Assembly: GCF_014844035.1 (NCBI RefSeq)
Contig: NZ_CP062159.1
Coordinates: 4,526,001-4,590,000, forward strand
Direction of reading: 5' to 3'
DNA length: 64,000 nucleotides
From: Flavobacterium sp. MDT1-60
GTDB taxonomy: Bacteria; Bacteroidota; Bacteroidia; Flavobacteriales; Flavobacteriaceae
Below, piece after piece: positions 53,476-62,226 of this stretch. The translations under genes were made by a program, and so were the position numbers. The notes under the pieces were generated by a model that had not been told where the DNA came from, did not search any database, and worked only from the letters and a program-made list of their open reading frames with translations. Numbering within the stretch: position 1 is the stretch's first letter; every line of letters begins with the position of its first letter.

Positions 53476-54633
53476 ATGTTACTAGAAAATAAACAAGTCG
53501 CTATTATAGGCGGTGGTCCTGGAGGCCTTACATTGGCAAGACTTTTACAACTACAAAACGTAAATGTAAAAGTATATGAAAGAGATTTAAATAAAAACGC
53601 AAGAGTACAGGGTTCGCCATTGGATATGCATGATGACTCAGGTTTAGCTGCAATTCGCAAAGCCAATTTATTTGAAGAGTTTAGAACTAACTTTATGCCT
53701 GGTGCAGATAAAACACTCCTTTTAGACGAGCAGGCAAAAGTATTTTACAGCGACCACGAAACGAATCTCGAAGAAGATTTTGACAATGCATATTTTCGTC
53801 CTGAGATTGACCGGGGTGTACTCCGAAAAATATTACTGGAATCTTTACAGCCCGACACAATAGCTTGGGACAGTCATTTTATTTCGATGGAGCCACAAAA
53901 CGAAGGCTGGTTGCTGCATTTCAAAAACGGTTTATCCGTTTACGCCGATATTGTCATTGGTTCGGATGGTGCCAATTCTAAAATCCGCCCCTACATCACA
54001 GACATAAAACCATTTTATTCAGGTATAACGATGCTGGAGGGCAATATTTACGAATCTGTACAAGCAGCGCCACACATCCATTCGATACTCAACGGAGGTA
54101 AAATAATGGCTTTTGGAAATGAAAAAAACATATTGATGGGACAAAAAGGTGACGGCGCTCTTGGTTTTTACGCCAGCTTTAAAGCGGATGAAAACTGGTG
54201 CCTCGACAGTGGTTTAGACTACGCTGACAAAGAACAAATTTTAGAATGGTTTAAAAAAGCCTATCCGGAATGGAGCACTGTCTGGCATGAATTATTCGAA
54301 AATGTTTCAGTACCTTTTATTCCGCGCCTTATTAATTGCATGCCTTTAGATCAGACTTGGGAAGCTTTGCCTAATGCAACCATCATTGGCGACGCTGCAC
54401 ACGTTATGCCTCCTTTTGCAGGTGAAGGTGCCAATATGGCCATGCTTGATGCTTTGGAATTAAGCGAAAAACTAACATCTGACAAATATAAAACGGTTGA
54501 GGAAGCTATTTCTGATTATGAAATCATCATGCGTAAAAGAGCAGCAGAAGCAGCAAAAGAATCCCTTGAAAACGGCAAGAAAATGCATTCTAAAGACGCA
54601 TTGAAAACGATGCTGGAGTTTTTTAGTCACTAA
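53476..54633 (+). CDS. TetX-like FAD-dependent monooxygenase
   Basis: 385 residues. FAD-binding GGGPGGLTLARLL near the N-terminus, RPEIDRGVLRKILL, and GDAAHVMPPFAGEGANMAML. Close to the TetX family over its length. Positions I align with the tetracycline-contacting residues of TetX (Gln192, Arg213, His234, Gly236) read Glu, Lys, Gly and Tyr, so tetracycline hydroxylation is not expected. More likely an aromatic or other small-molecule hydroxylase. Confidence 0.85.
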   Translation: MLLENKQVAIIGGGPGGLTLARLLQLQNVNVKVYERDLNKNARVQGSPLDMHDDSGLAAIRKANLFEEFRTNFMPGADKTLLLDEQAKVFYSDHETNLEEDFDNAYFRPEIDRGVLRKILLESLQPDTIAWDSHFISMEPQNEGWLLHFKNGLSVYADIVIGSDGANSKIRPYITDIKPFYSGITMLEGNIYESVQAAPHIHSILNGGKIMAFGNEKNILMGQKGDGALGFYASFKADENWCLDSGLDYADKEQILEWFKKAYPEWSTVWHELFENVSVPFIPRLINCMPLDQTWEALPNATIIGDAAHVMPPFAGEGANMAMLDALELSEKLTSDKYKTVEEAISDYEIIMRKRAAEAAKESLENGKKMHSKDALKTMLEFFSH

Positions 54634-54754
54634 TTTTTAGGGCTCTAAGATCTGATACTCTTAAAAAGAAAGCAACATATTGAATTAAAAATAGTTACAA
54701 ATGATAAAAAAAGAAAATTAAAGTCTTTTCTCAGTCTTTTTGGCTATTAATTTC

Positions 54755-54762
54755 TATCTTTG
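54755..54762 (+). promoter_or_regulatory. -7 element TATCTTTG
   Basis: Exact TAnnTTTG match, 85 bp before the cupin gene. Confidence 0.45.
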
Positions 54763-54847
54763 AGATAGTATGACAACTGCTTCAAAATAGTACTAAATAC
54801 TCTCGTAAATAGTTAGTTATGCTTTCGAACTAAAATATTTATAGACT

Positions 54848-55423
54848 ATGAAAAGGGAAATTTTTTTGAAAGTATGTTTGTGTTCAATTACTATGATAGC
54901 GGCACCGTTTGTAATGATTGCCAAATCAGCATCAAATTTAAGAGAAAAGAAAGGTTTTAAAGTCGATTCCGGAAAAGACAGGAATAACAAAAGCATTTCA
55001 TTGTTTGAAGGCGATACATTCGACTGCAAGGTTTCATCAATTGACAGCGATGGCGACATTTATGTATTTGAATCAAAACGCATAAAAGAAGGCGGGCCAT
55101 CTCATCATTATCATTTTGAACAAGATGAATGGTGGTATGTACTGCAAGGCCAATTTCTTATAAAAGTGGGTGATACAATACATGAAGCAAAAGCAGGAGA
55201 TAGTGTTTTTGGCCCCAGAATGATACCGCATAGTTTTGCAAAAGTGGGAGAAGGCGAAGCCAAACTATTGATGTTTTTTCAACCGGCGGGCAAAATGGAA
55301 GAATTTTTCAATAAAGTCAGTCAGGGTGTGTCAAAAAATATGTCGGAAGCAGAACAGGATAAATTTAGGGTAGAACATGGTTTTAAGAGAGTTGGGCCAC
55401 CAATTAAGCAATTGAAATGGTAA
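54848..55423 (+). CDS. Cupin-domain protein with signal or anchor
   Basis: 191 residues. A hydrophobic N-terminus (CLCSITMIAAPFVMIAKSAS) may be a signal anchor. Cupin motif 1 is GGPSHHYHFEQDEWWYVLQG (His-x-His and Glu), motif 2 PRMIPHSFAKVG. A metal-binding beta-barrel; enzyme or sensor function not known. Confidence 0.8.
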   Translation: MKREIFLKVCLCSITMIAAPFVMIAKSASNLREKKGFKVDSGKDRNNKSISLFEGDTFDCKVSSIDSDGDIYVFESKRIKEGGPSHHYHFEQDEWWYVLQGQFLIKVGDTIHEAKAGDSVFGPRMIPHSFAKVGEGEAKLLMFFQPAGKMEEFFNKVSQGVSKNMSEAEQDKFRVEHGFKRVGPPIKQLKW

Positions 55424-55454
55424 ACCTTAAACCAAAAATATGTTGATGCAAAAT

Positions 55455-55530
55455 TTTCACGCAAAGTCGCCAAGACACCAAGCTTAAAAAATTGATTAAA
55501 AAAACATTGTGTCTTTGCGAGAACCAACAC
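55455..55530. repeat. Dispersed cacgcaaag-type repeat
   Basis: TTTTCACGCAAAGTCGCCAA with an inverted arm ATTGTGTCTTTGCGAGAACC. No gene in 55424-55646. Confidence 0.5.
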
Positions 55531-55646
55531 ACAGCCTTCAACAAAAAATTAGCTAAAAAAAATAGACCATTGTCCCTTTGTTCCTAAGAACCTTCAACTT
55601 TCTTATAATAAATCCCTAATTTTGCTTTCCAATTAAGAAAGAGAAA

Positions 55647-57944
55647 ATGAAGGTCTGTATTGCCGAGAAACCAAGTGTAGCACGTGAAATCGCATCCGTT
55701 TTGGGAGCCAATACCAAGCACGATGGCTATTATGAAGGCAATGGTTATGCCGTGACCTATACTTTTGGACATTTGTGTACCTTAAAAGAACCCAACGATT
55801 ACAAACCGCACTGGAAAAGCTGGAATTTGAATAATCTGCCGATGCTTCCGGAGAAATTTGAAACCAAAGTGGTTGAAAATTCAGGTATTCAAAAGCAATT
55901 TAAAATTGTAAAAAGTCTATTCGACAAAGCCGAAGTAGTGATAAACTGCGGGGATGCCGGGCAAGAAGGAGAATTGATTCAGCGTTGGGTAATGAACGAA
56001 GCCAACTATAAAGGCGAAGTACAGCGCTTATGGATTTCGTCCCTAACCACCGAAGCTATAAAAGAAGGTTTTGAAAACTTAAAACCCTCAGCTAACTACG
56101 ATAATTTATTCTACGCCGGATTTTCAAGAGCGATTGGCGACTGGCTACTCGGAATGAATGCTACCCGTTTGTATACCGTAAAACATGGCGGCTATAAACA
56201 AGTATTATCTATTGGCCGTGTGCAGACACCAACCTTAGCAATGGTTGTGGAGCGTTTTAAAGAAATCGAAAATTTTAAACCTCAACCGTATTGGGAATTA
56301 CAGACTTTATACAGAGAAACACTTTTTAGTTATGAAGAAGGCCGTTTTCTAAATAAAGAAGATGGAGAACTTTTAGCCAATAAAGTTAAAGAAAGTGAAT
56401 TCGAAATCGTTTCAATCGAAAAAAAGAATGGAAACGAGTTCGCGCCAAAACTGTTTGATTTAACAGGTTTACAGGTATATTGCAATACAAAATTTGGATT
56501 TTCAGCAGATGAGACACTTAAAATTGCACAAAGTTTGTACGAGCAAAAAGTAGTTACGTATCCCAGAGTTGATACGACTTTTCTACCTAGTGATATTTAT
56601 CCGAAAGTACCGGGAATTCTGCAAAAATTATCGAATTACAGTACTTTGACGCAACCCCTTTTAGAGAAAAAAATAAAGAAATCACCAAAGGTTTTCAACG
56701 ATAAAAAAGTTACCGATCACCACGCGATTATTCCAACCGGAATAGAAATCAATTTGCCATACAATCAACAACAGGTTTATGATATAATTGTAAAACGTTT
56801 TATTGCTGTTTTCTATGACGATTGTTTGGTGGCCAACACCACAGTAATTGGAAAAGCGGCTGATGTACTATTTAAAACAACAGGGAAAGAAATCCTGAAA
56901 AAAGGTTTCCGCGTTGTTTTTGAAGATCCGAATGCCAAAGAAAAAGAAGCTGATATATTACCGGGTTTTGTTGTGGGTGAAAGAGGTCCGCATGAACCTT
57001 CGTTTTTAGAAAAAGAAACCAAACCACCGAATCAATTTACGGAAGCAACTTTACTGCGCGCCATGGAAACTGCCGGTAAACAAGTCGACGACGAAGATTT
57101 ACGCGAATTGATGAAAGAAAACGGTATCGGTCGTCCGTCAACACGTGCGAATATTATCGAAACGCTTTTTAAACGTCAATACATCGTTCGAAACAAAAAG
57201 CAAGTTTTGCCGACACCTACCGGAATTCAGCTTATTGAAACGATTCAGAATGAATTAATCAAATCGGCAGAATTGACGGGTTCCTGGGAAAAGCAATTGA
57301 AAGATATCGAAAAAGGAACTTATACTGCCGGTGCCTTTATTAAAAACATGAAACGCATGGTCGAAGCTCTGGTCACCGAAGTGCGAAGCGAAACCCGACA
57401 CGCCAATATATCGCATGCCGGAAATGTACAGAAAGAAGCGGTAAAAGTTGAACAAAAGAAAGCTGCCGGAATTTTGGCAGAAGCCTGTCCGAAATGTAAA
57501 AAAGGAAATCTGATAAAAGGAAAATCTGCTTACGGCTGTTCTGAATATAAATCAGGCTGTGATTTTGTATTACCGTATGTTTTTGCAGATAAAAAGATAA
57601 CGGAAAGTCAATATATGAGATTGCTTCAAAAAGGCTCAACCGTAAATATAAAAGGCTTTAAAACCGAAGCCGGTGCCGTAGAAGGTTTAATTCGCTTTGA
57701 AGAAAATTACAAACTTAAATTAGAAGCAAAAAAAACAGCTCCAAAAGCAAAATCTGAAGTTAAATCAGATGCATTAGCTTGTCCAAAATGTAAAAAAGGT
57801 ACAGTTATAAAAGGAAACACAGCCTATGGTTGCAGCGATTATAAATTGGGTTGTGATTTTAAAGTCACTTTTGATGAGGTAAGAGCAAAACTAAAAGATC
57901 AAAAACCAAGCAAAGAATTGGTTTATGCGATTTTATGTAGTTAG
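55647..57944 (+). CDS. topB: DNA topoisomerase III
   Basis: 765 residues. Toprim at the N-terminus (IAEKPSVAREIA; GDAGQEGELIQRW), the type IA core with SIGRVQTPTLAMVVERFKEI and the active-site Tyr305 in VVTYPRVDT. Two zinc-finger-like C-terminal repeats follow (CPKCKKGNLIKGKSAYGC; CPKCKKGTVIKGNTAYGC). It decatenates and relaxes negatively supercoiled DNA. Chromosomal context; full length. Confidence 0.95.
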   Translation: MKVCIAEKPSVAREIASVLGANTKHDGYYEGNGYAVTYTFGHLCTLKEPNDYKPHWKSWNLNNLPMLPEKFETKVVENSGIQKQFKIVKSLFDKAEVVINCGDAGQEGELIQRWVMNEANYKGEVQRLWISSLTTEAIKEGFENLKPSANYDNLFYAGFSRAIGDWLLGMNATRLYTVKHGGYKQVLSIGRVQTPTLAMVVERFKEIENFKPQPYWELQTLYRETLFSYEEGRFLNKEDGELLANKVKESEFEIVSIEKKNGNEFAPKLFDLTGLQVYCNTKFGFSADETLKIAQSLYEQKVVTYPRVDTTFLPSDIYPKVPGILQKLSNYSTLTQPLLEKKIKKSPKVFNDKKVTDHHAIIPTGIEINLPYNQQQVYDIIVKRFIAVFYDDCLVANTTVIGKAADVLFKTTGKEILKKGFRVVFEDPNAKEKEADILPGFVVGERGPHEPSFLEKETKPPNQFTEATLLRAMETAGKQVDDEDLRELMKENGIGRPSTRANIIETLFKRQYIVRNKKQVLPTPTGIQLIETIQNELIKSAELTGSWEKQLKDIEKGTYTAGAFIKNMKRMVEALVTEVRSETRHANISHAGNVQKEAVKVEQKKAAGILAEACPKCKKGNLIKGKSAYGCSEYKSGCDFVLPYVFADKKITESQYMRLLQKGSTVNIKGFKTEAGAVEGLIRFEENYKLKLEAKKTAPKAKSEVKSDALACPKCKKGTVIKGNTAYGCSDYKLGCDFKVTFDEVRAKLKDQKPSKELVYAILCS

Positions 57945-58077
57945 ATGTTATTCGTTAGATGTTAAATGTTAAATGTTCAAATTAAATTTTTACAATTCAC
58001 ATTTCACAATTTACAATTCACCATTCACAATTAATTCTTACATTAGTACTTCTATTTAACACCTAAAAACCAAAAAT

Positions 58078-58554
58078 ATGTTCCAAAAAACCACTCTTTT
58101 ACTTGTTTTATTAGCCGTTGTCTCTTGTAAAAAAGCAGAAACTGTCGAAAAAGATAAAATCAAACTGGCCGATTGGCTTATTGGAACCTGGGAAAATAAA
58201 TCAGAAGAAGGTGTTTTGACGGAAAGCTGGCAAAAAGTAAACGACAGTACTTTTAGCGCGACATCCTATTTTATAAAAAATGATGATACTTTACATTCTG
58301 AAAAAATAACTTTAGCACAAAAAGGCGAAATGTTATTGTACAGTGCCACCGTAAACGGGCAAAACAACGACAAAGCCATCGATTTTGGTTCGACTACAGA
58401 AAGCGAAAACAAACTGGTTTTCGAAAACCCATCACACGATTATCCTCAAAAAATTACTTATACAAAAGGTGCTAATAATACTTTGACTGCTGAAATTTCC
58501 GGAAATTTGCAAGGGAAAATGACGAAGGAAAAGTTTGTTATGAGTAAGAAGTAG
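58078..58554 (+). CDS. DUF6265 lipoprotein
   Basis: 158 residues. Lipobox AVVSC (Cys17). The mature part starts LADWLIGTWENKSEEGVLTE and continues as a lipocalin-like beta-barrel (NPSHDYPQKITYTKG), matching DUF6265. Function unknown. The 57945-58077 gap holds imperfect CAATTCACAATT-type repeats. Confidence 0.82.
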   Translation: MFQKTTLLLVLLAVVSCKKAETVEKDKIKLADWLIGTWENKSEEGVLTESWQKVNDSTFSATSYFIKNDDTLHSEKITLAQKGEMLLYSATVNGQNNDKAIDFGSTTESENKLVFENPSHDYPQKITYTKGANNTLTAEISGNLQGKMTKEKFVMSKK

Positions 58555-58611
58555 ATTAATACTTATCCCCCCTATTTATTAATTTAAAAGCTTGAACATT
58601 TAATTTAAAAA

Positions 58612-59661
58612 ATGAAGTACCTACTCCTCTTATCAGCATTTTTTTTAATCAATTTTACTTTTGCACAAATTAATATTTCAGAATTAAACGGAAAATGGAT
58701 TAAATATAAGATCGAAATGAAAGATGGAAGTAAACTTTTTGATCGATTTACAAGAGATTCAACCTTTTTGGAATATACCATAAGCAAGAATAAACTTTGT
58801 ATAAATTCCAGTCCAATACATAAAACTAATGAAAGTTGTTTGGATTTTAAATTGGAAAATAACACTCTTAGAACATCTCAATATTCAAAATATGTAATTG
58901 AAAGAATTAGCAATGATACTTTAATAATGTACCAACAAGTTGATAATCTAACTGATGATAAAATAAAGAGATTTTTCTTTATAAGAGACGAGTTACTTCT
59001 TTCATACTATAAACAGAAAAATATTAACAAAAAACATATTAAGGCTTCAAAAGAATTTACACCTAAAACTTCTTCAACAATAGAAATAGATTTAAATAAA
59101 GCATTTAAAGATAATTACTCAAATTTTAGAGTTGCAGGTAATTTCAAAATATTCCCAAAAGAAAAAAGAATTAAAACATCTATTACCTATTCTACAAAGC
59201 AAGATTCGGCAAGGATCAAAACCATAAAAAAAATTATTGATCATTCATTTGATAAATGGAATTTAAGAAATTTTGAAGAATATGATTCCGTTGAATTATC
59301 ATTTGTATTTGATAGTGAAATAACAAAAATATATAGAGGAGTAAAAGTGATTTTTTTTACTGATGATGTGAATGAATTTGAGGTTGTTTATACAGGTAAT
59401 TTAGAAAACAACAGGAAGTCATTTGATTATTTCAACAAAGCAATAAAGGCTTACGAGAAGAAAGACTATATTAAAGCAATTGAATATTTTTCAGAATCTT
59501 ATAAATTAGACCCAAAAAATTTAGATGCTCTTTATAACAAAGCAGCTGTTTATTTTGAATCTGGCGATCAAAATAATGCCTGTAAAACGTGGAAAGAAAT
59601 ATCTAATTTAGGTCAAATAAATGGAAAAGAGCTTTTTACAAACAATTGTAATTTAAACTAA
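58612..59661 (+). CDS. Secreted TPR protein
   Basis: 349 residues. Signal peptide ending NFTFAQ. N-terminal beta-rich domain (LNGKWIKYKIEMKDGSKLFD), middle domain with KTSITYSTKQDSARIKTIKK, then TPR repeats near the C-terminus (AIKAYEKKDYIKAIEYFSES, YNKAAVYFESGDQNNACKTW). Possibly a scaffold in the envelope. Confidence 0.7.
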   Translation: MKYLLLLSAFFLINFTFAQINISELNGKWIKYKIEMKDGSKLFDRFTRDSTFLEYTISKNKLCINSSPIHKTNESCLDFKLENNTLRTSQYSKYVIERISNDTLIMYQQVDNLTDDKIKRFFFIRDELLLSYYKQKNINKKHIKASKEFTPKTSSTIEIDLNKAFKDNYSNFRVAGNFKIFPKEKRIKTSITYSTKQDSARIKTIKKIIDHSFDKWNLRNFEEYDSVELSFVFDSEITKIYRGVKVIFFTDDVNEFEVVYTGNLENNRKSFDYFNKAIKAYEKKDYIKAIEYFSESYKLDPKNLDALYNKAAVYFESGDQNNACKTWKEISNLGQINGKELFTNNCNLN

Positions 59662-59715
59662 ATTTTCTTTAGCAAAAACAATAAAAAGAACCATAGGTTC
59701 GTCCCCTTTTGTAGG

Positions 59716-59733
59716 GCTGGACTGAAGTCCAGC
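59716..59733. repeat. GCTGGACTGAAGTCCAGC palindrome
   Basis: Perfect 18-bp palindrome; relative of the hairpin at 25261-25282. A further repeat, CTTAGCATCTTAGCCACTT, follows at 59788-59806 (inverted copy at 38381). Confidence 0.55.
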
Positions 59734-59814
59734 ATAGAAAAAAATTGCGTTGACACCTGTGGTAAAAAAAACTTAGAACCTCAGAAGCTTAGCATCTTAG
59801 CCACTTCCAAAAAG

Positions 59815-60975
59815 CTACTCATTCTCCCCAATCTTATTCACCATAAAAATCATCAGTATTCCTAAAAGCGCCATAATTAAAAACGCCCATTTCATACTTA
59901 GATATTCAGAGATGAAACCTACCATTGGCGGCACGAGCAAAAATCCAAGATAACCAATAGTAGATATCGAAGTTAAGGCAGAACCACTGCTTAGTTTTGA
60001 TGATCTTCCGGCGATACTAAATACTAGCGGAACCACACAGGAAACCCCTACTCCAATTAAAACATAGCCAAAAATAGTTGGATAAGCATAAGGCAGAATA
60101 AAACAGATACCGAATCCTGCAGTGATCAAAATACCACTATAAAACAGAATTCGTTTCGTACCAAATTTCATTACGCCATAATCTCCAAATAAACGTCCTA
60201 AAGTTACCGCTGTTGCAAAAAACACAAATGCGGCACTGGTTAACTTTGGTGAAGCATGCAATATATTTTTAAAATAAATACCACTCCAATCGTACATTGT
60301 ATTTTCACAAGCCATAGAGACAAAACAGATCAGGGCAAACTTGACCAGGTTTTTTTCCGGCATAGAAAAAAACTTCTTTTTAACAGGTACAGGCTGATTA
60401 TGAATACTCATTGGATAAAAACAAGCCGTAAGTCCCATCATAAAAACGCTAACTCCCAATAAATGATATGACGGTGCAATATGTTGTGTGACCATTACAT
60501 AGCCCAAACCAGCTCCTGAAAAAACAGCGATGCTCCAAACCGCATGAAAACGAGTTATAATTGATTTAGGATATAATTTTTGAACTTCGAGAGATTGTGC
60601 GTTAATAGATAGATTAAAAATATTTCGCGAAGCTCCAAAGATTAAAAGCACTATAACCAACTGCCACACAAAAGCAACCAAGCCTGGTAAAGACAGCACA
60701 ATATTAAACATAATTGCACCTAACAACATAATATAACGACTGCTATATTTATTTAATAACATTCCGGTGAAAGGCATTGTTAACATTAAGCCAATCGGAA
60801 ATGCAAATAAAACAGCTCCAAATTCAGCTTCAGACAAATGTAATTCAGCTTGTATATGTGGAATTCGGGATACCCAGGAAGAATACCCAAATCCGGATAA
60901 GAAAAAAAATACAGTATTGGCTAATCTAAATCCTTTTGGGGAACCTTGTATCTTTTTTAAAAAAGGAATGATCAT
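59815..60975 (-). CDS. MFS transporter (YbjJ-like)
   Basis: 386 residues with about 12 membrane helices. MFS motif in GMLLNKYSSRYIMLLGAIM (loop 2-3) and GRLFGDYGVMKFGTKRILF (loop 8-9). Substrate unknown; related to YbjJ and fucose permease-like transporters. Single-gene unit. The stop is near 59815; the 59662-59814 gap holds only repeats. Confidence 0.85.
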   Translation of the reverse strand: MIIPFLKKIQGSPKGFRLANTVFFFLSGFGYSSWVSRIPHIQAELHLSEAEFGAVLFAFPIGLMLTMPFTGMLLNKYSSRYIMLLGAIMFNIVLSLPGLVAFVWQLVIVLLIFGASRNIFNLSINAQSLEVQKLYPKSIITRFHAVWSIAVFSGAGLGYVMVTQHIAPSYHLLGVSVFMMGLTACFYPMSIHNQPVPVKKKFFSMPEKNLVKFALICFVSMACENTMYDWSGIYFKNILHASPKLTSAAFVFFATAVTLGRLFGDYGVMKFGTKRILFYSGILITAGFGICFILPYAYPTIFGYVLIGVGVSCVVPLVFSIAGRSSKLSSGSALTSISTIGYLGFLLVPPMVGFISEYLSMKWAFLIMALLGILMIFMVNKIGENE

Positions 60976-61189
60976 GAAGTCGTGTCATTTTGTTCGGTTG
61001 CAAAATTAAGGCTTTTAGAAAGGAACTGCTACCTTTTTTATGATTTTTCAATAAAATTCAAATAACCATATTCAAAAAAAACAAATTGAAAATTATATCA
61101 CAAAAAGTAGATCAAATCAAGTAAATTCTAAGTATTACAACACTTTAAAAACTTATAAAAAGAAGTTACTTAAAAATTAATTTCTTTTT

Positions 61190-61208
61190 ATTTTTAATTA
61201 TTCTAAAT
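61190..61208 (+). promoter_or_regulatory. Fur-box-like palindrome 1
   Basis: ATTTTTAATTATTCTAAAT, an almost perfect 9-1-9 inverted repeat, just upstream of the -7 element of the DUF4198 gene. Fur (iron) control is likely by pattern and by the neighbour. Confidence 0.55.
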
Positions 61209-61214
61209 AAACTT

Positions 61215-61222
61215 TAGATTTG
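61215..61222 (+). promoter_or_regulatory. -7 element TAGATTTG
   Basis: Exact TAnnTTTG match, 34 bp before the DUF4198 gene. Confidence 0.55.
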
Positions 61223-61255
61223 TATAATCATACTTAACAAATTAATCCTAATCTT

Positions 61256-61981
61256 ATGAAATCAAATCTTTTAAAAAAAATCGCCTTTTTTCTTTTTATG
61301 TTAGTCGCAACTCCACAATTATTTGCTCATGCACTTTGGATCGAAACTAAAGCGACAGGAACAAAAGGAAAGGCACAGGAAATCTCAGTTTATTTTGGAG
61401 AATTTTCGGATAATGATATCACAAAAGCTGATAAATGGTTTTCAGATTTAAAAGATTTTTCGTTAGTTGTGATTAGTCCATCAAAAAAAGAAATTAAACT
61501 TTCAGCGAAAGCTTTAGACAATAAATATCAGGCATTCTTTACACCTGATGAAGACGGAGTGTATACCATTGCAATGCATCATAAAGTAAAAGATGTATAT
61601 GGAACTATGGTTTTAGATTACAATTCAAGTGCTAACGTTACAGTTGGTAATGCTGCAAAAGGAAATGAAGCTGTTGCAAACTCAAACATTATTAGTTTAT
61701 TCTCTAAAGATGTTTTAACGGCAAAACAAAACACAAAAATCAATGTAAATGCTTTGTATGAAGGTAAAATTGCCAAAGAGCAAAAAATGAAAGTAATCGC
61801 TCCAAACGGTTGGGAAAAAGAATTATGGAGTAATGAAAACGGAGAAGTTTCATTTACACCAATCTGGCCAGGAAATTACATGGTAGAATTTGCTTATACT
61901 GAGAAAGCTTCAGGAGAACATAACGGCAAAAAATACAATGAAATCTGGAAAATGGCTACTTACCTCATTACAGTTAAGTAA
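61256..61981 (+). CDS. DUF4198-domain periplasmic protein
   Basis: 241 residues. Signal peptide ending TPQLFAH, with a His at the mature start (HALWIETK). Beta-sandwich domains (YFGEFSDNDITKADKWFSDL; FFTPDEDGVYTIAMHH). DUF4198/NikM-like family, associated with metal uptake. It lies upstream of the TonB receptor, and both have the same Fur-box-like element. Confidence 0.88.
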   Translation: MKSNLLKKIAFFLFMLVATPQLFAHALWIETKATGTKGKAQEISVYFGEFSDNDITKADKWFSDLKDFSLVVISPSKKEIKLSAKALDNKYQAFFTPDEDGVYTIAMHHKVKDVYGTMVLDYNSSANVTVGNAAKGNEAVANSNIISLFSKDVLTAKQNTKINVNALYEGKIAKEQKMKVIAPNGWEKELWSNENGEVSFTPIWPGNYMVEFAYTEKASGEHNGKKYNEIWKMATYLITVK

Positions 61982-62008
61982 TAATTCATTTTTTACTTAC
62001 TATATTCA

Positions 62009-62036
62009 AAACCTTGCTCGTTGAGCAAGGTTTTTT
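62009..62036 (+). terminator. Terminator of the DUF4198 gene
   Basis: AAACCTTGCTC-gtt-GAGCAAGGTTT followed by T-run. Confidence 0.9.
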
Positions 62037-62160
62037 TGTTTCAATTTCAAATTTCAAATTAAAATACATCACTATTTGAAACCATTTACTTACTAATTAA
62101 AAATACAAATAATTAACATTTAAACAGTTATAATATTAACCATAATTAATCTAAATAAAC

Positions 62161-62192
62161 TTTGCGAGAGAACATATACCTATTTATATTTG
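62161..62192 (+). promoter_or_regulatory. Promoter of the TonB receptor
   Basis: TTTG (62161-62164), 20-bp spacer, TATATTTG (62185-62192): a full match to the Bacteroidota consensus. Confidence 0.8.
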
Positions 62193-62200
62193 CAAAAATT

Positions 62201-62219
62201 ATTTTTAATTATTCTTAAT
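62201..62219 (+). promoter_or_regulatory. Fur-box-like palindrome 2
   Basis: ATTTTTAATTATTCTTAAT, one base from copy 1. It overlaps the likely transcription start, where a repressor would act. A weaker half-site (AATTAATCTAAATAAAC) lies before the -33 element at 62144-62160. Confidence 0.55.
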
Positions 62220-62226
62220 AAACAAC

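Noticed and set aside
53476..54633. Functional tetracycline resistance gene
   Set aside because: Drug-contacting positions differ from TetX; the family is common in Flavobacteria as ordinary monooxygenases.
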